Positions 1 to 8,079 of a DNA stretch of 29,421 bases are shown one piece after another. This DNA comes from an uncultured Butyrivibrio sp. (GTDB taxonomy: Bacteria > Bacillota > Clostridia > Lachnospirales > Lachnospiraceae): positions 1-29,421 of the forward strand of contig CAJTON010000035.1 in NCBI GenBank assembly GCA_910577605.1, written 5' to 3'. Each line of letters starts with the position of its first letter. Within the stretch, counting starts at the first letter, position 1. Position numbers and translations under genes: made by a program. Below the pieces are notes generated by a model. The model did not search any database and was not told where the DNA came from. It worked only from the letters and a program-made list of their open reading frames with translations.

Positions 1-78
1 GGGATTCGAACCCTCGCGCCGGTCACCCGACCTATACCCTTAGCAGGGGCACCTCTTCGGCCTCTTGAGTATTTCTCC
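1..78 (-). tRNA. tRNA-Ser(GCU), 3' end cut off by the window edge
   Basis: On the minus strand, position 78 begins the acceptor GGAGAAA. It is followed by a D-arm, an anticodon stem with loop CTGCTAA (anticodon GCT, reading AGC/AGU serine codons), a long variable arm typical of class II tRNAs, and the T-arm GAGGGTTCGAATCCC. The window ends inside the T-stem, so the 3' acceptor strand and any encoded CCA are missing. Its promoter is at 132-160 and its transcript leader is about 47 nt. Confidence 0.95.
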
Positions 79-131
79 GAACTGAAAATCATTATTCAGT
101 TGTCACAGATAATTTCCGTGACGCAAAGTTT

Positions 132-160
132 ATTATACTAAATCACTTTTTCATTGTCAA
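132..160 (-). promoter_or_regulatory. Consensus sigma-A promoter of tRNA-Ser
   Basis: Read on the minus strand: TTGACA (155-160), a 17-nt spacer, then TATAAT (132-137), a perfect match to the housekeeping consensus. It points at the tRNA-Ser gene. The leader (79-125) holds two back-to-back inverted repeats, GTCAC/GTGAC (102-122) and AACTGAA/TTCAGTT (80-101). Confidence 0.9.
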
Positions 161-230
161 CTGGTTTTTCGTATTTTTTATGTTCTTTTTACATACAATT
201 AAATAGTGTAGCTGATGTAATAAAGTACAT

Positions 231-264
231 AAATTTAAAAACCCGTGAGATATTTCCCACGGGT
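231..264 (-). terminator. Rho-independent terminator after the fumarase genes
   Basis: On the minus strand, 24 nt after the stop of the fumarase beta gene, ACCCGTG pairs with CACGGGT (241-264) and is followed by TTTTAAATTT (231-240). It separates the fumarase genes from the tRNA-Ser promoter. Confidence 0.85.
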
Positions 265-287
265 CAAAAAACTCAAATATGTATAAA

Positions 288-839
288 TCATTCGATTCTG
301 TATTTTTGTACGGAGGTTTCGTATAAATCGTTTCCCTCTGAATCAATTACGACGATAACCGGAAAATCCCTGACCTCCAAACGTCTTATCGCCTCCGTCC
401 CTAGATCGTCGTAAGCGACGACTTCCGAGCTGACGATGCGCTGCGACAGAAGCGCCCCCGCGCCGCCTACTGCGGCAAAATAAACCGCGTGGTTCCTTAT
501 TATCGCCTCCTTCACCGCCGGCTGTCTTTTCCCCTTTCCGATCATTCCCGAAAGTCCCAAGTCGAGCAGTCTGGGAGCATATTTGTCCATACGCGTCGCG
601 GTCGTAGGTCCTGCCGAGCCTATCGGTCTGCCCTCCCTCGCGGGCGAGGGTCCCATATAGTATATCACCGCCCCGTTTAGAGCTATGGGAAGAGGCTTCG
701 CACTGTCAAGCGCCTCGTCCATTCTTTTATGCGCCGCGTCGCGCGCGGTGTATATCGTTCCGGTCAGAAATACATAATCCCCCGCTTTGAGAGAATCCGC
801 CGTTTCCCTGTCATAGGGTAAATTTATGTGTTTTTCCAT
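288..839 (-). CDS. Class I fumarate hydratase, beta (C-terminal) subunit
   Basis: This 183-residue protein is the small subunit of a two-subunit iron-sulfur fumarase, which interconverts fumarate and malate in the cytoplasm. It shows the family's core block around residues 57-87: ALNGAVIYYMGPSP, then GSAGPTT and a following TRMDKY. A second block, GMIGKGKR, lies near residue 98. The length is normal for the free-standing beta domain (L(+)-tartrate dehydratase beta is the close alternative). It starts 16 nt after the alpha subunit gene with an AGAAGGAGA ribosome binding site, so the pair is translated from one mRNA. In clostridia this type often works in the reductive direction from oxaloacetate. 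Fumarase is preferred over tartrate dehydratase because nothing tartrate-related is nearby, but sequence alone does not settle this. Confidence 0.9.
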   Translation of the reverse strand: MEKHINLPYDRETADSLKAGDYVFLTGTIYTARDAAHKRMDEALDSAKPLPIALNGAVIYYMGPSPAREGRPIGSAGPTTATRMDKYAPRLLDLGLSGMIGKGKRQPAVKEAIIRNHAVYFAAVGGAGALLSQRIVSSEVVAYDDLGTEAIRRLEVRDFPVIVVIDSEGNDLYETSVQKYRIE

Positions 840-855
840 TTCAAAATCTCCTTCT

Positions 856-1698
856 CTAAATAACCCTGTGCGAATGCCGGTTCACATGACAGCAGATATT
901 TACCGCGACCGGAAGTCCCGCTATATGTGTCGGGTAGGTCTCTATATTGACCGCGTATGCCGTTACCCTTCCGCCTAGTCCGCCCGGTCCGATTCCCAGC
1001 TTGTTTATTTTTGAAAGCATCTCCGCCTCAAGTTCCCTGACATATTGCAAAGACGCCTGTTCGTCTATACTGCGCGTCAACGCTTTTTTTGCGAGAAGCG
1101 CGCATTTTTCAAAGGTACCGCCTATCCCGACTCCCACCACCATCGGCGGGCAAGCGTTAGGACCCGCGTCCCTTACCGCCGTAAGTATCGCCTCCTTCAC
1201 ACCTTCAATTCCGTCCGCGGGTTTAAGCATGAATACGCGGCTCATGTTCTCGCTTCCGAAACCTTTAGGCGCAACCGTTATATCGACCGCATCGCCCTCT
1301 ACTATCTCATAATGTATCACGGCGGGCGTATTGTCCCCCGTATTTTCACGGTAAATGGGATCCTTTACAACCGATTTTCTCAAAAAACCTTCGGTATAGC
1401 CCTGACGGACACCCTCGTTTATCGCATCGGAAAGCAGACCTCCCTCAATATGCACGTCCTGTCCTATCTTTACAAAAACGACCGCCATTCCCGTATCCTG
1501 ACAGATCGGAATCATGTCTTTTCCGGCAATTTCAAGATTTTCCCGAAGCTGCTCAAGTATTTGTACGCCTAAAGGCGATTCCTCCGCCGTGACAGATTTA
1601 TCGAGCGCCTCCCTCATGTCATCGGACAAAAAATGATTCGCCTCTATACACATTTCTTTGATATTTTCCGTTATTGTCCGTACATTTACAGTTCTCAT
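856..1698 (-). CDS. Class I fumarate hydratase, alpha (N-terminal) subunit
   Basis: This 280-residue protein is the iron-sulfur-binding subunit of the oxygen-sensitive class I fumarase. The three cysteines expected to hold the [4Fe-4S] cluster are present: C66 in PICQDTG, C183 in NACPP and C199 in FEKCALL. The conserved KGFGSEN stretch (about 145-151) and the glycine-rich GPGGLGGR stretch are also present. Length is normal. It begins with ATG behind AAAGGTGA and lies 43 nt downstream of the LURP-one-like gene, so the three genes may share transcripts. Together with the next gene it forms the active heteromer; the active site lies between the subunits. Tartrate dehydratase alpha (TtdA) is the main alternative and cannot be excluded without comparison. 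Confidence 0.92.
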   Translation of the reverse strand: MRTVNVRTITENIKEMCIEANHFLSDDMREALDKSVTAEESPLGVQILEQLRENLEIAGKDMIPICQDTGMAVVFVKIGQDVHIEGGLLSDAINEGVRQGYTEGFLRKSVVKDPIYRENTGDNTPAVIHYEIVEGDAVDITVAPKGFGSENMSRVFMLKPADGIEGVKEAILTAVRDAGPNACPPMVVGVGIGGTFEKCALLAKKALTRSIDEQASLQYVRELEAEMLSKINKLGIGPGGLGGRVTAYAVNIETYPTHIAGLPVAVNICCHVNRHSHRVI

Positions 1699-1741
1699 AA
1701 TAACTTTTCACCTTTCCGACTTACCGCAATTAAGCTTATTT

Positions 1742-2215
1742 TTAATTTCCGTTAGAGCAGTTTGCGGCGTCTATCGCAATAACCAGAAGCAGACCCATGA
1801 TCTCGTCGCCGGGATTTTCAAAATCGATCACATATGTATCTCCCCATCTGAAAAGCTGCTTTGAAATATGCAATACCGTTCTGTCTCCGTCATACACGTC
1901 ATAATCCCAGCCGAGAAAATCTCCCTCCACATGCCATCCGTTGTAATCTATATTATATCTCGGTTTAAAAAAACTGAATTCCTTTTTTATAATGCCGATA
2001 CTTCTTCCTGAGATTTCCACCTCAAATTCAGGCAAAAACCTGAAAGGCTTCTGATAAACTCCGCCCACCTCGTTATTATTGCAATCATAGACATGAATCT
2101 GATGCCCTAAAGTAAAAAATTCCGCCTTGACAAAATATTTCGCCTCTCCACGCTCGTCATATATATCATAAGTGTCCGTCCATGAAAAAACCCTCTGTTT
2201 TATTAAAAACTGCAT
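1742..2215 (-). CDS. LURP-one-related (tubby C-like fold) protein
   Basis: This is a 157-residue protein of the LURP-one-related / YxjI type, a beta-barrel fold related to the tubby C-terminal domain. Visible signs are the opening MQFLIKQRVFSWTDTYDI, alternating short strands rich in aromatic residues, the central FRFLPEFEV and EGDFLGWDYDVYD blocks, and a hydrophobic C-terminal helix (MGLLLVIAIDAA) that ends the fold. These proteins are thought to bind membrane phospholipids, but the bacterial role is not established. The start is supported by GAGG seven nt upstream. There is no signal peptide. It stands between gyrA and the fumarase genes and shares their strand, but I see no functional link to either. 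Confidence 0.8.
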   Translation of the reverse strand: MQFLIKQRVFSWTDTYDIYDERGEAKYFVKAEFFTLGHQIHVYDCNNNEVGGVYQKPFRFLPEFEVEISGRSIGIIKKEFSFFKPRYNIDYNGWHVEGDFLGWDYDVYDGDRTVLHISKQLFRWGDTYVIDFENPGDEIMGLLLVIAIDAANCSNGN

Positions 2216-2232
2216 ACCCTGACCTCACAGAT

Positions 2233-2268
2233 AAGGCTGCGGCAACCCGGACTGCCGCAGCCTTTTTT
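2233..2268. terminator. Strong hairpin after gyrA, U-tract on the plus strand
   Basis: GGCTGCGGCA (2235-2244) pairs perfectly with TGCCGCAGCC (2253-2262). Six Ts follow on the plus strand (2263-2268). On the minus strand, where all neighbouring genes lie, the stem is followed only by TTATCTG. It lies 13 nt downstream of the gyrA stop and probably ends gyrA transcription, though its classical U-tract faces the other way. Confidence 0.7.
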
Positions 2269-2275
2269 ACAAAAA

Positions 2276-4765
2276 TTATTCTTCTATATTTTCCTCCGGC
2301 TCCCCGGTTTCAGAAATAGCCTCTTCCCTTACCTTGGCAACTTTGGCAACCTTAACTCCCTTGTCAAGATTGATCAGTTTGACTCCTGACGTTATCCTTC
2401 CGAGAGTGGAGATTCCGCTTACCTCCATACGGATGATAATACCCTCAGTGGTGATAAGCATTATCTCGCGTGTGCTGTTCACGGCCTTAACGCCGATAAC
2501 ATTGCCGGATTTCTCATTTATCCTGTAACATTTGATTCCCTTGCCGCCTCTGTGCTGTACCGTAAATTCGGCTGTCGGGGTTCTTTTGCCCAGACCGTAT
2601 TCAGAAACGATAAGCAGCTCTTCTCCCTGCGCGTCAAGCTGCATACCTACGACCTCGTCGCCGTCGGTAAGATTCATTCCGATAACGCCCATCGCGCTTC
2701 TTCCCGTAGGTCTTACGTCCGTACTCCTGAATCTTATACACTGTCCGTACCTGGTAACAAGGAAAATTTCCTTGTCGTCATCCACCGCCTTGACCTCTAT
2801 AAGCTCATCCGTATCCCTCAAAGTAATAGCCTGTATTCCCGTTTTGCGGATGTTCGCATACTCTCTGCTCATCGTTTTCTTGACGATTCCGCTCTTGGTG
2901 GCCATAAAAATATATTCCTCGTCGCGGATTCCGTTTACGGGAACGATGGCGGATATCTTTTCTTCCGGCATAAGCTGAAGAAGATTAACGATAGCCGTGC
3001 CTCGCGCGGTCCTTCCCGCCTCGGGAATCTCATACGCTTTGAGTTTGTATACTCTTCCTTTGTTTGTAAAAAGAAGTATGACATGATGCGTCGTAGTCAT
3101 CAGAATATCTTCGATATAGTCGTCCTCGATAGTCTGCATTCCCTTTATTCCCTTTCCGCCTCGGTTCTGGCTACGGAAATTATCGGGAGTCATGCGCTTG
3201 ATGTATCCGAGATTAGTCATCGTGATGACCGTACTTTCATCGGGAATAAGATCCTCCATGGATATGTCAAATTCGTCAAAGCCTATCGCGGTCCTTCTGT
3301 CGTCGCCGTACTTATCGGAAATCGCGGTGATCTCCTCTCTTATAACCATGAGGAGTTTTTTCTCGTCCGCAAGGATTGCCTTGAGTTCTTCTATTTTGAG
3401 CATAAGCTCCTTGTACTCTTCCTCAAGCTTCTCCCTCTCCAATCCGGTAAGCGCTTTAAGACGCATATCGACGATTGCCTGCGACTGAGCGTCCGAAAGA
3501 CCGAATCTCTCCATAAGTCTTTCTTTGGCAAGAGCTACGTTTGCCGAACCCCTTATAATCGAAATAACCTCGTCAATATTGTCAAGAGCAATAAGCAGTC
3601 CCTGAACTATGTGCGCTCTTTCCTCCGCTTTGCCGAGTTCGTAACGGGTCCTTCTGGTCACGACCTCCTTCTGGTGCAGAAGATAATAATTAAGCATCTC
3701 ATAAAGATTGAGAACTTTAGGCTGCTTATCGACAAGAGCAAGCATGTTCACGCCGAAAGTGTCCTGAAGCTGAGTATGCTTATAAAGCTGATTAAGTATA
3801 ACGTTTGCGTTCGCGTCGCGCCTTATCTCAATGCTTACTCTGATACCCTGCATATTGGACTGGTCGATAATTCCCGTTATCCCGTCGATTTTTTTATCCT
3901 TTACAAGCTCCGCTATTTTCTGAATAAGCAAAGCCTTATTCACCATATACGGAAGCTCGGTAATTATTATCTCGGATTTGCCGTTCGGAAGCGTGTGTAT
4001 CTCTGAAACCGCGCGGACGCGGATCTTGCCTCTTCCGGTACGGTACGCTTCTTCTATTCCTCTTTTTCCGAGAATCGTCGCTCCAGTAGGAAAATCCGGA
4101 CCTTTTACGATTTCCAAAAGCTCTTCTATATCGGTATCCCTGTCCTCAAGAACAGTATTGTCAATTATTTTTACGACAGCGCTTATAACCTCACGCAGAT
4201 TATGAGGCGGAATATTAGTCGCCATGCCCACGGCTATTCCCGAAGTACCGTTGACCATGAGATTCGGATATCTTGAGGGAAGTACGGTAGGCTCCTTCTC
4301 CGTCTCGTCAAAGTTCGGATCAAAATCAACCGTATCTTTGTTTATGTCGGCTAACATCTCCATTGAGATTTTACTGAGTCTTGCCTCCGTATAACGCATT
4401 GCGGCGGCTCCGTCCCCGTCTATCGAGCCGAAATTGCCGTGTCCGTCAACCAAAGGATACCTTGTGTTGAAATCCTGCGCAAGCTTTACCAAAGCTTCAT
4501 AAATTGACGAATCTCCATGAGGGTGATATTTACCCATCGTATCACCGACGATACGCGCGCATTTTCTGTGCGGCTTGTCAGGACCGTTGTTAAGCTCTAT
4601 CATAGAAAAAAGAATACGCCGCTGTACGGGTTTAAGTCCGTCTCTCACATCTGGAAGCGCCCTTGCCGCAATAACGCTCATGGCATAATCTATATAAGAA
4701 TCCTCCATGGTTTTTTTAAGGTCCACATCCTGAATTCTGTCAAATATGTTTTCATCCATTACCAT
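2276..4765 (-). CDS. gyrA: DNA gyrase subunit A
   Basis: This is the 829-residue breakage-reunion subunit of DNA gyrase, which with GyrB introduces negative supercoils using ATP. The catalytic tyrosine is Y125 in AAAMRYTEARL. The quinolone-determining region reads KYHPHGDSSIYEAL with the usual serine (S86) intact, so no classical resistance change is seen there. The C-terminal domain has the GyrA box QNRGGKGIKGM, which marks GyrA rather than ParC. I chose the ATG at 4765 (MVMDENIFD) because AAGGAG lies nine nt upstream; a start at 4786 would place that Shine-Dalgarno inside the gene. The C-terminus ends in an acidic tail (ETGEPEENIEE). It follows gyrB by about 70 nt on the same strand and probably shares its mRNA. 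Confidence 0.98.
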   Translation of the reverse strand: MVMDENIFDRIQDVDLKKTMEDSYIDYAMSVIAARALPDVRDGLKPVQRRILFSMIELNNGPDKPHRKCARIVGDTMGKYHPHGDSSIYEALVKLAQDFNTRYPLVDGHGNFGSIDGDGAAAMRYTEARLSKISMEMLADINKDTVDFDPNFDETEKEPTVLPSRYPNLMVNGTSGIAVGMATNIPPHNLREVISAVVKIIDNTVLEDRDTDIEELLEIVKGPDFPTGATILGKRGIEEAYRTGRGKIRVRAVSEIHTLPNGKSEIIITELPYMVNKALLIQKIAELVKDKKIDGITGIIDQSNMQGIRVSIEIRRDANANVILNQLYKHTQLQDTFGVNMLALVDKQPKVLNLYEMLNYYLLHQKEVVTRRTRYELGKAEERAHIVQGLLIALDNIDEVISIIRGSANVALAKERLMERFGLSDAQSQAIVDMRLKALTGLEREKLEEEYKELMLKIEELKAILADEKKLLMVIREEITAISDKYGDDRRTAIGFDEFDISMEDLIPDESTVITMTNLGYIKRMTPDNFRSQNRGGKGIKGMQTIEDDYIEDILMTTTHHVILLFTNKGRVYKLKAYEIPEAGRTARGTAIVNLLQLMPEEKISAIVPVNGIRDEEYIFMATKSGIVKKTMSREYANIRKTGIQAITLRDTDELIEVKAVDDDKEIFLVTRYGQCIRFRSTDVRPTGRSAMGVIGMNLTDGDEVVGMQLDAQGEELLIVSEYGLGKRTPTAEFTVQHRGGKGIKCYRINEKSGNVIGVKAVNSTREIMLITTEGIIIRMEVSGISTLGRITSGVKLINLDKGVKVAKVAKVREEAISETGEPEENIEE

Positions 4766-4837
4766 ATATGTTATCTCCTTTAACATTTCCGCAAAACGGC
4801 GTTCCGCGGAACCTTCATCAACAATGCCGCAATAACG

Positions 4838-6757
4838 TTAAATATCAAGATTCTTAACATATTTCGCATTGGCTTCAATAAATTCTCTTCTGGGTTCGAC
4901 CTTATCTCCCATGAGAGTGGAAAATGTCACGTCAACCTCCGAGGCGGCTTCCTCGTCATAAATGACTTTTTTGAGAATTCTGTTTTCAGGGTCCATTGTG
5001 GTTTCCCAAAGCTGCGACGCGTCCATCTCTCCAAGTCCCTTATAGCGCTGTATTTTGTTGTTCTGATCGCGACCTACTTCTTTGATTATATCTCCAAGCT
5101 GCTCTTCGCTGTATGCGTACCAGACCTTTTTATTCTTCTCCAGCTTAAAAAGAGGGGGCGTGGCAAGGTATACATGTCCCGTCTTTATAAGGTCGGGCAT
5201 GAATCTGTAAAAGAACGTCAAAAGGAGCGTGCTGATATGCGCGCCGTCCACATCGGCATCGGTCATAATTATAATTTTGTCGTAACGGAGCTTCGTTATG
5301 TCAAAATCCTCATGTATTCCGGTTCCGAACGCCGTTATCATCGTCCGTATCTCCGCATTGCCTAAAATCCTGTCAAGTCTTGCTTTCTCAACATTAAGTA
5401 TTTTTCCGCGGAGAGGGAGTATAGCCTGAGTTTCGCGACGCCTGGCGCTTTTTGCCGAGCCGCCGGCCGAATCTCCCTCAACTATAAATATCTCGCAGTG
5501 TGAAGGGTCTTTATCGGAGCAGTCTGCAAGCTTTCCGGGCAGATTAAAGCCCTCAAGAGCTGATTTTCTCCTTGTGAGATCGCGCGCGTGCCTTGCCGCT
5601 TCTCTCGCTCTCTGCGCAAGCACCGATTTCTCACATATGGTTTTGGCTACAGCGGGATTCTGTTCAAGAAAATATGTCAGCTGTTCGGACACTATTCCCT
5701 CGACCGCTCCTCTCGCCTCGCTGTTGCCGAGCTTTTGCTTGGTCTGTCCCTCAAACTGAGGATTCTCAAGCTTTATGCTGATTATGGCGGTCAGACCTTC
5801 CCTTATGTCCTCTCCGGAAAGATTCTGATCCTTTTCTTTAAGTATCTTATTCGCTCTGGCATAATCGTTAAATGTCTTAGTCACCGCGTTTCTGAATCCC
5901 GTAACATGCGTGCCGCCCTCCGGAGTTGTGATATTATTCACGAAACCGTAAACATTGTCTGAATATCCGTCGTTATGCTGAAAAGCAACCTCAACATAAA
6001 CTTTATCCCTCATTCCCTCACAGTAGATTATATTGTCGTAAAGCGCGGTATTTCCTTTGTTGAGATAAGTCACATATTCCTTGATTCCGCCTTCATAATG
6101 GAAGGTTTTTTCTTTTTTGTCGTCGCGGTCGTCAACAAGAGTTATCCTTATGTTTTTGGTAAGGAAAGCCATCTCTCTTAAACGCTGCTTCAGAATATTG
6201 TAATCGAATACCGTTTCTTCAAAGATTTCTTTATCCGGCAGAAAATGAACCTCCGTACCGCTTTGTTCTTCGGGACATTCTCCTACGATTTTCAAAGGAT
6301 AAACCACCTTGCCCCTTTCGTATCTCTGCTCATATATTTTGCCTTCCCGACACACTTTAACCTCAAGCCATTCGGAAAGCGCGTTTACAACCGACGCTCC
6401 AACTCCGTGAAGGCCTCCTGATACTTTGTATCCTCCGCCTCCGAATTTACCTCCGGCGTGAAGTATGGTAAACACGACCTCCACTCCGGTAAGACCTGAT
6501 TTGGCGTTTATTCCGGTTGGAATTCCACGCCCGTTATCGGTAACGGTTATTGAATTATCGGCATTTATTTTTACGTTAATGTCAGTACAGTATCCGGCAA
6601 GGGCCTCGTCAACGGAATTGTCAACTATCTCGTATACTAGATGATGAAGACCTTTCGAGGATGTAGAGCCTATATACATACCCGGTCTTTTTCTTACCGC
6701 CTCCAAGCCTTCAAGAATCTGTATCTGATCCGCCGTATAGTTATTTGTTTCACTCAT
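4838..6757 (-). CDS. gyrB: DNA gyrase subunit B
   Basis: This is the 639-residue ATPase subunit of gyrase. The GHKL ATP site is visible at about 42-53 (YEIVDNSVDEAL) and 74-80 (DNGRGIP), with GGLHGVGAS near 114. The TOPRIM metal site starts with EGDSAGG at about 427-433 and continues with DADVDGAHI. The C-terminal block QRYKGLGEMDASQLW is characteristic of GyrB. Length is that of a Gram-positive GyrB without the enterobacterial insertion. I chose ATG 6757 (MSETNN) because AGGAGG lies seven nt upstream; an in-frame ATG at 6778 would overlap the recF stop and carry that Shine-Dalgarno in its coding sequence. It follows recF directly in the dnaA-dnaN-recF-gyrB-gyrA order. Confidence 0.98.
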   Translation of the reverse strand: MSETNNYTADQIQILEGLEAVRKRPGMYIGSTSSKGLHHLVYEIVDNSVDEALAGYCTDINVKINADNSITVTDNGRGIPTGINAKSGLTGVEVVFTILHAGGKFGGGGYKVSGGLHGVGASVVNALSEWLEVKVCREGKIYEQRYERGKVVYPLKIVGECPEEQSGTEVHFLPDKEIFEETVFDYNILKQRLREMAFLTKNIRITLVDDRDDKKEKTFHYEGGIKEYVTYLNKGNTALYDNIIYCEGMRDKVYVEVAFQHNDGYSDNVYGFVNNITTPEGGTHVTGFRNAVTKTFNDYARANKILKEKDQNLSGEDIREGLTAIISIKLENPQFEGQTKQKLGNSEARGAVEGIVSEQLTYFLEQNPAVAKTICEKSVLAQRAREAARHARDLTRRKSALEGFNLPGKLADCSDKDPSHCEIFIVEGDSAGGSAKSARRRETQAILPLRGKILNVEKARLDRILGNAEIRTMITAFGTGIHEDFDITKLRYDKIIIMTDADVDGAHISTLLLTFFYRFMPDLIKTGHVYLATPPLFKLEKNKKVWYAYSEEQLGDIIKEVGRDQNNKIQRYKGLGEMDASQLWETTMDPENRILKKVIYDEEAASEVDVTFSTLMGDKVEPRREFIEANAKYVKNLDI

Positions 6758-6774
6758 TTTACTGCCTCCTGACA

Positions 6775-7860
6775 TCAATTTTCCCTGAACACATATCCGT
6801 CTTTTACTTTAAAAATCCTGTTTATATCAAATCTGTTGCTTATAAATTCATCAAGACCTGTGCATGTTATTATAGTCTGAACATTGCTTATGCTGTTCAG
6901 AAGATAATTCTGCCTGCTGCCGTCAAGCTCCGACAAAACATCGTCGAGCAGAAGTATCGGCGTATCTCCGACAGATTTTTTTACTAATTCTATCTCCGCA
7001 AGCTTAAGAGAAAGCGCCGTCGTCCTTTGCTGTCCCTGCGAACCGTACCTGCGTATATCTATTCCCTCCGCCAGAAAACAAATATCGTCCCTGTGGGGAC
7101 CGGTGCAGGTCATCCTCATTTTAATGTCCTTTTCTCTTGAATCTTTTAGGACATTTTCAAACTCCTCGGGACTTACAGACGGTTCATATGAAATAACAAG
7201 CTTTTCTTTACCGCCTGTCAATCTCGAATGTATATCTTCAACAATTAAATTAAGCTTTTTGACAAAATCAAATCTCTTGTCTATTATCTCGCTGCCGTAT
7301 TTTACAAGCTGAGAATCCCATATATCGAGAGTATCTTTCAATTCCGGATGAAAACCTATATCTTTGAGAAGTTTATTCCGCTGCTCGACTGTCCTGTTAT
7401 AATTCATCAGATTGCTGACATAGATCTTGTCAAGCTGGCACAACTCCATATCCATGTATTTTCTTCTTGAGGAGGGACCGCTTTTTATGATATTCAAATC
7501 CTCCGGTGAAAAAAAGATTATGTTGACGATTCCGTAAAGTTCTACTGCTTTTTTGATAGGAACTCCGTTTACCGCAATTCCCTTGTTTTTATTTTTTTTA
7601 ATGTGCATATCAATTCTATAATCTATATTGTTTCTGCACATGATCGCTTTAATATGAGCTTCATCCTTATCAAAAGAAATCATTTCATAATCTTTGCAGC
7701 CCTTATGACTTTTGGTAGTTCCAGCCACAAAAATAGATTCAAGCACATTTGTTTTTCCCTGAGCGTTATCTCCGTACAAAATATTGGTCTTACCGTCAAA
7801 CTCTATGCTCTGTAACCCGTAATTCCTGAAATTCTGCAAATCTATGGATTTAATTATCAT
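6775..7860 (-). CDS. recF: RecF, SMC-like ATPase for recombinational gap repair
   Basis: This 361-residue protein belongs to the ABC/SMC-like ATPases that load RecA on gapped DNA together with RecO and RecR. Walker A is GDNAQGKTN (30-38). The ABC signature is SQGQQRT (about 274-280). Walker B is ILLLDDVLSELD (from about 302). Length is normal. Its start codon overlaps the stop of the S4-domain gene by four nt (ATGA), a hallmark of translational coupling. Its stop lies 17 nt before the gyrB start. Between the two ATPase halves there is only the short internal lobe expected of RecF, not a long coiled coil. Confidence 0.97.
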   Translation of the reverse strand: MIIKSIDLQNFRNYGLQSIEFDGKTNILYGDNAQGKTNVLESIFVAGTTKSHKGCKDYEMISFDKDEAHIKAIMCRNNIDYRIDMHIKKNKNKGIAVNGVPIKKAVELYGIVNIIFFSPEDLNIIKSGPSSRRKYMDMELCQLDKIYVSNLMNYNRTVEQRNKLLKDIGFHPELKDTLDIWDSQLVKYGSEIIDKRFDFVKKLNLIVEDIHSRLTGGKEKLVISYEPSVSPEEFENVLKDSREKDIKMRMTCTGPHRDDICFLAEGIDIRRYGSQGQQRTTALSLKLAEIELVKKSVGDTPILLLDDVLSELDGSRQNYLLNSISNVQTIITCTGLDEFISNRFDINRIFKVKDGYVFREN

Positions 7861-8066
7861 TCCGTTATCTTTATCTCTTCGCCGTTATAGAGCACAGTGT
7901 CTCCTGCGTAAAGTTTTTTTCCCCGCTGAATCTCTACATTCCCGTTTACCTTCACAAGTCCTTCCGATATGACCTGCTTCGCCTCGACGCCGGATTCGAC
8001 AAAATTTACCGCTTTAAGCGCCTGTCCGAGCTTTATATATTCTTCTCTTAATTTTATTGTTTCCAT
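7857..8066 (-). CDS. yaaA: Small S4-domain RNA-binding protein (YaaA type)
   Basis: This 69-residue protein is essentially one S4 RNA-binding domain: LGQALKAVNFVESGVEAKQ, then VNGNVEIQRGKKL and a C-terminal strand ending YNGEEIKITE. The same small gene stands between dnaN and recF in many Bacillota; the B. subtilis counterpart is YaaA and a ribosome-assembly role has been suggested. It starts at ATG with GGAGA upstream, 13 nt after dnaN, and overlaps recF by four nt. The symbol yaaA is also used for an unrelated E. coli protein (DUF328), so the name should be read in the Bacillus sense. Confidence 0.9.
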   Translation of the reverse strand: METIKLREEYIKLGQALKAVNFVESGVEAKQVISEGLVKVNGNVEIQRGKKLYAGDTVLYNGEEIKITE

Positions 8067-8079
8067 GAAAAATCTCCGT

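Noticed and set aside
2552..4006. A 484-codon open frame on the plus strand opposite gyrA
   Set aside because: It is the antisense shadow of gyrA: the GyrA frame has catalytic and GyrA-box motifs, the plus frame has no ribosome binding site, no family motifs and a shadow-like composition.
4801..4812. 12-nt palindrome GTTCCGCGGAAC between gyrB and gyrA
   Set aside because: Short, without a loop or T-run; not a convincing terminator and not repeated elsewhere that I can see.
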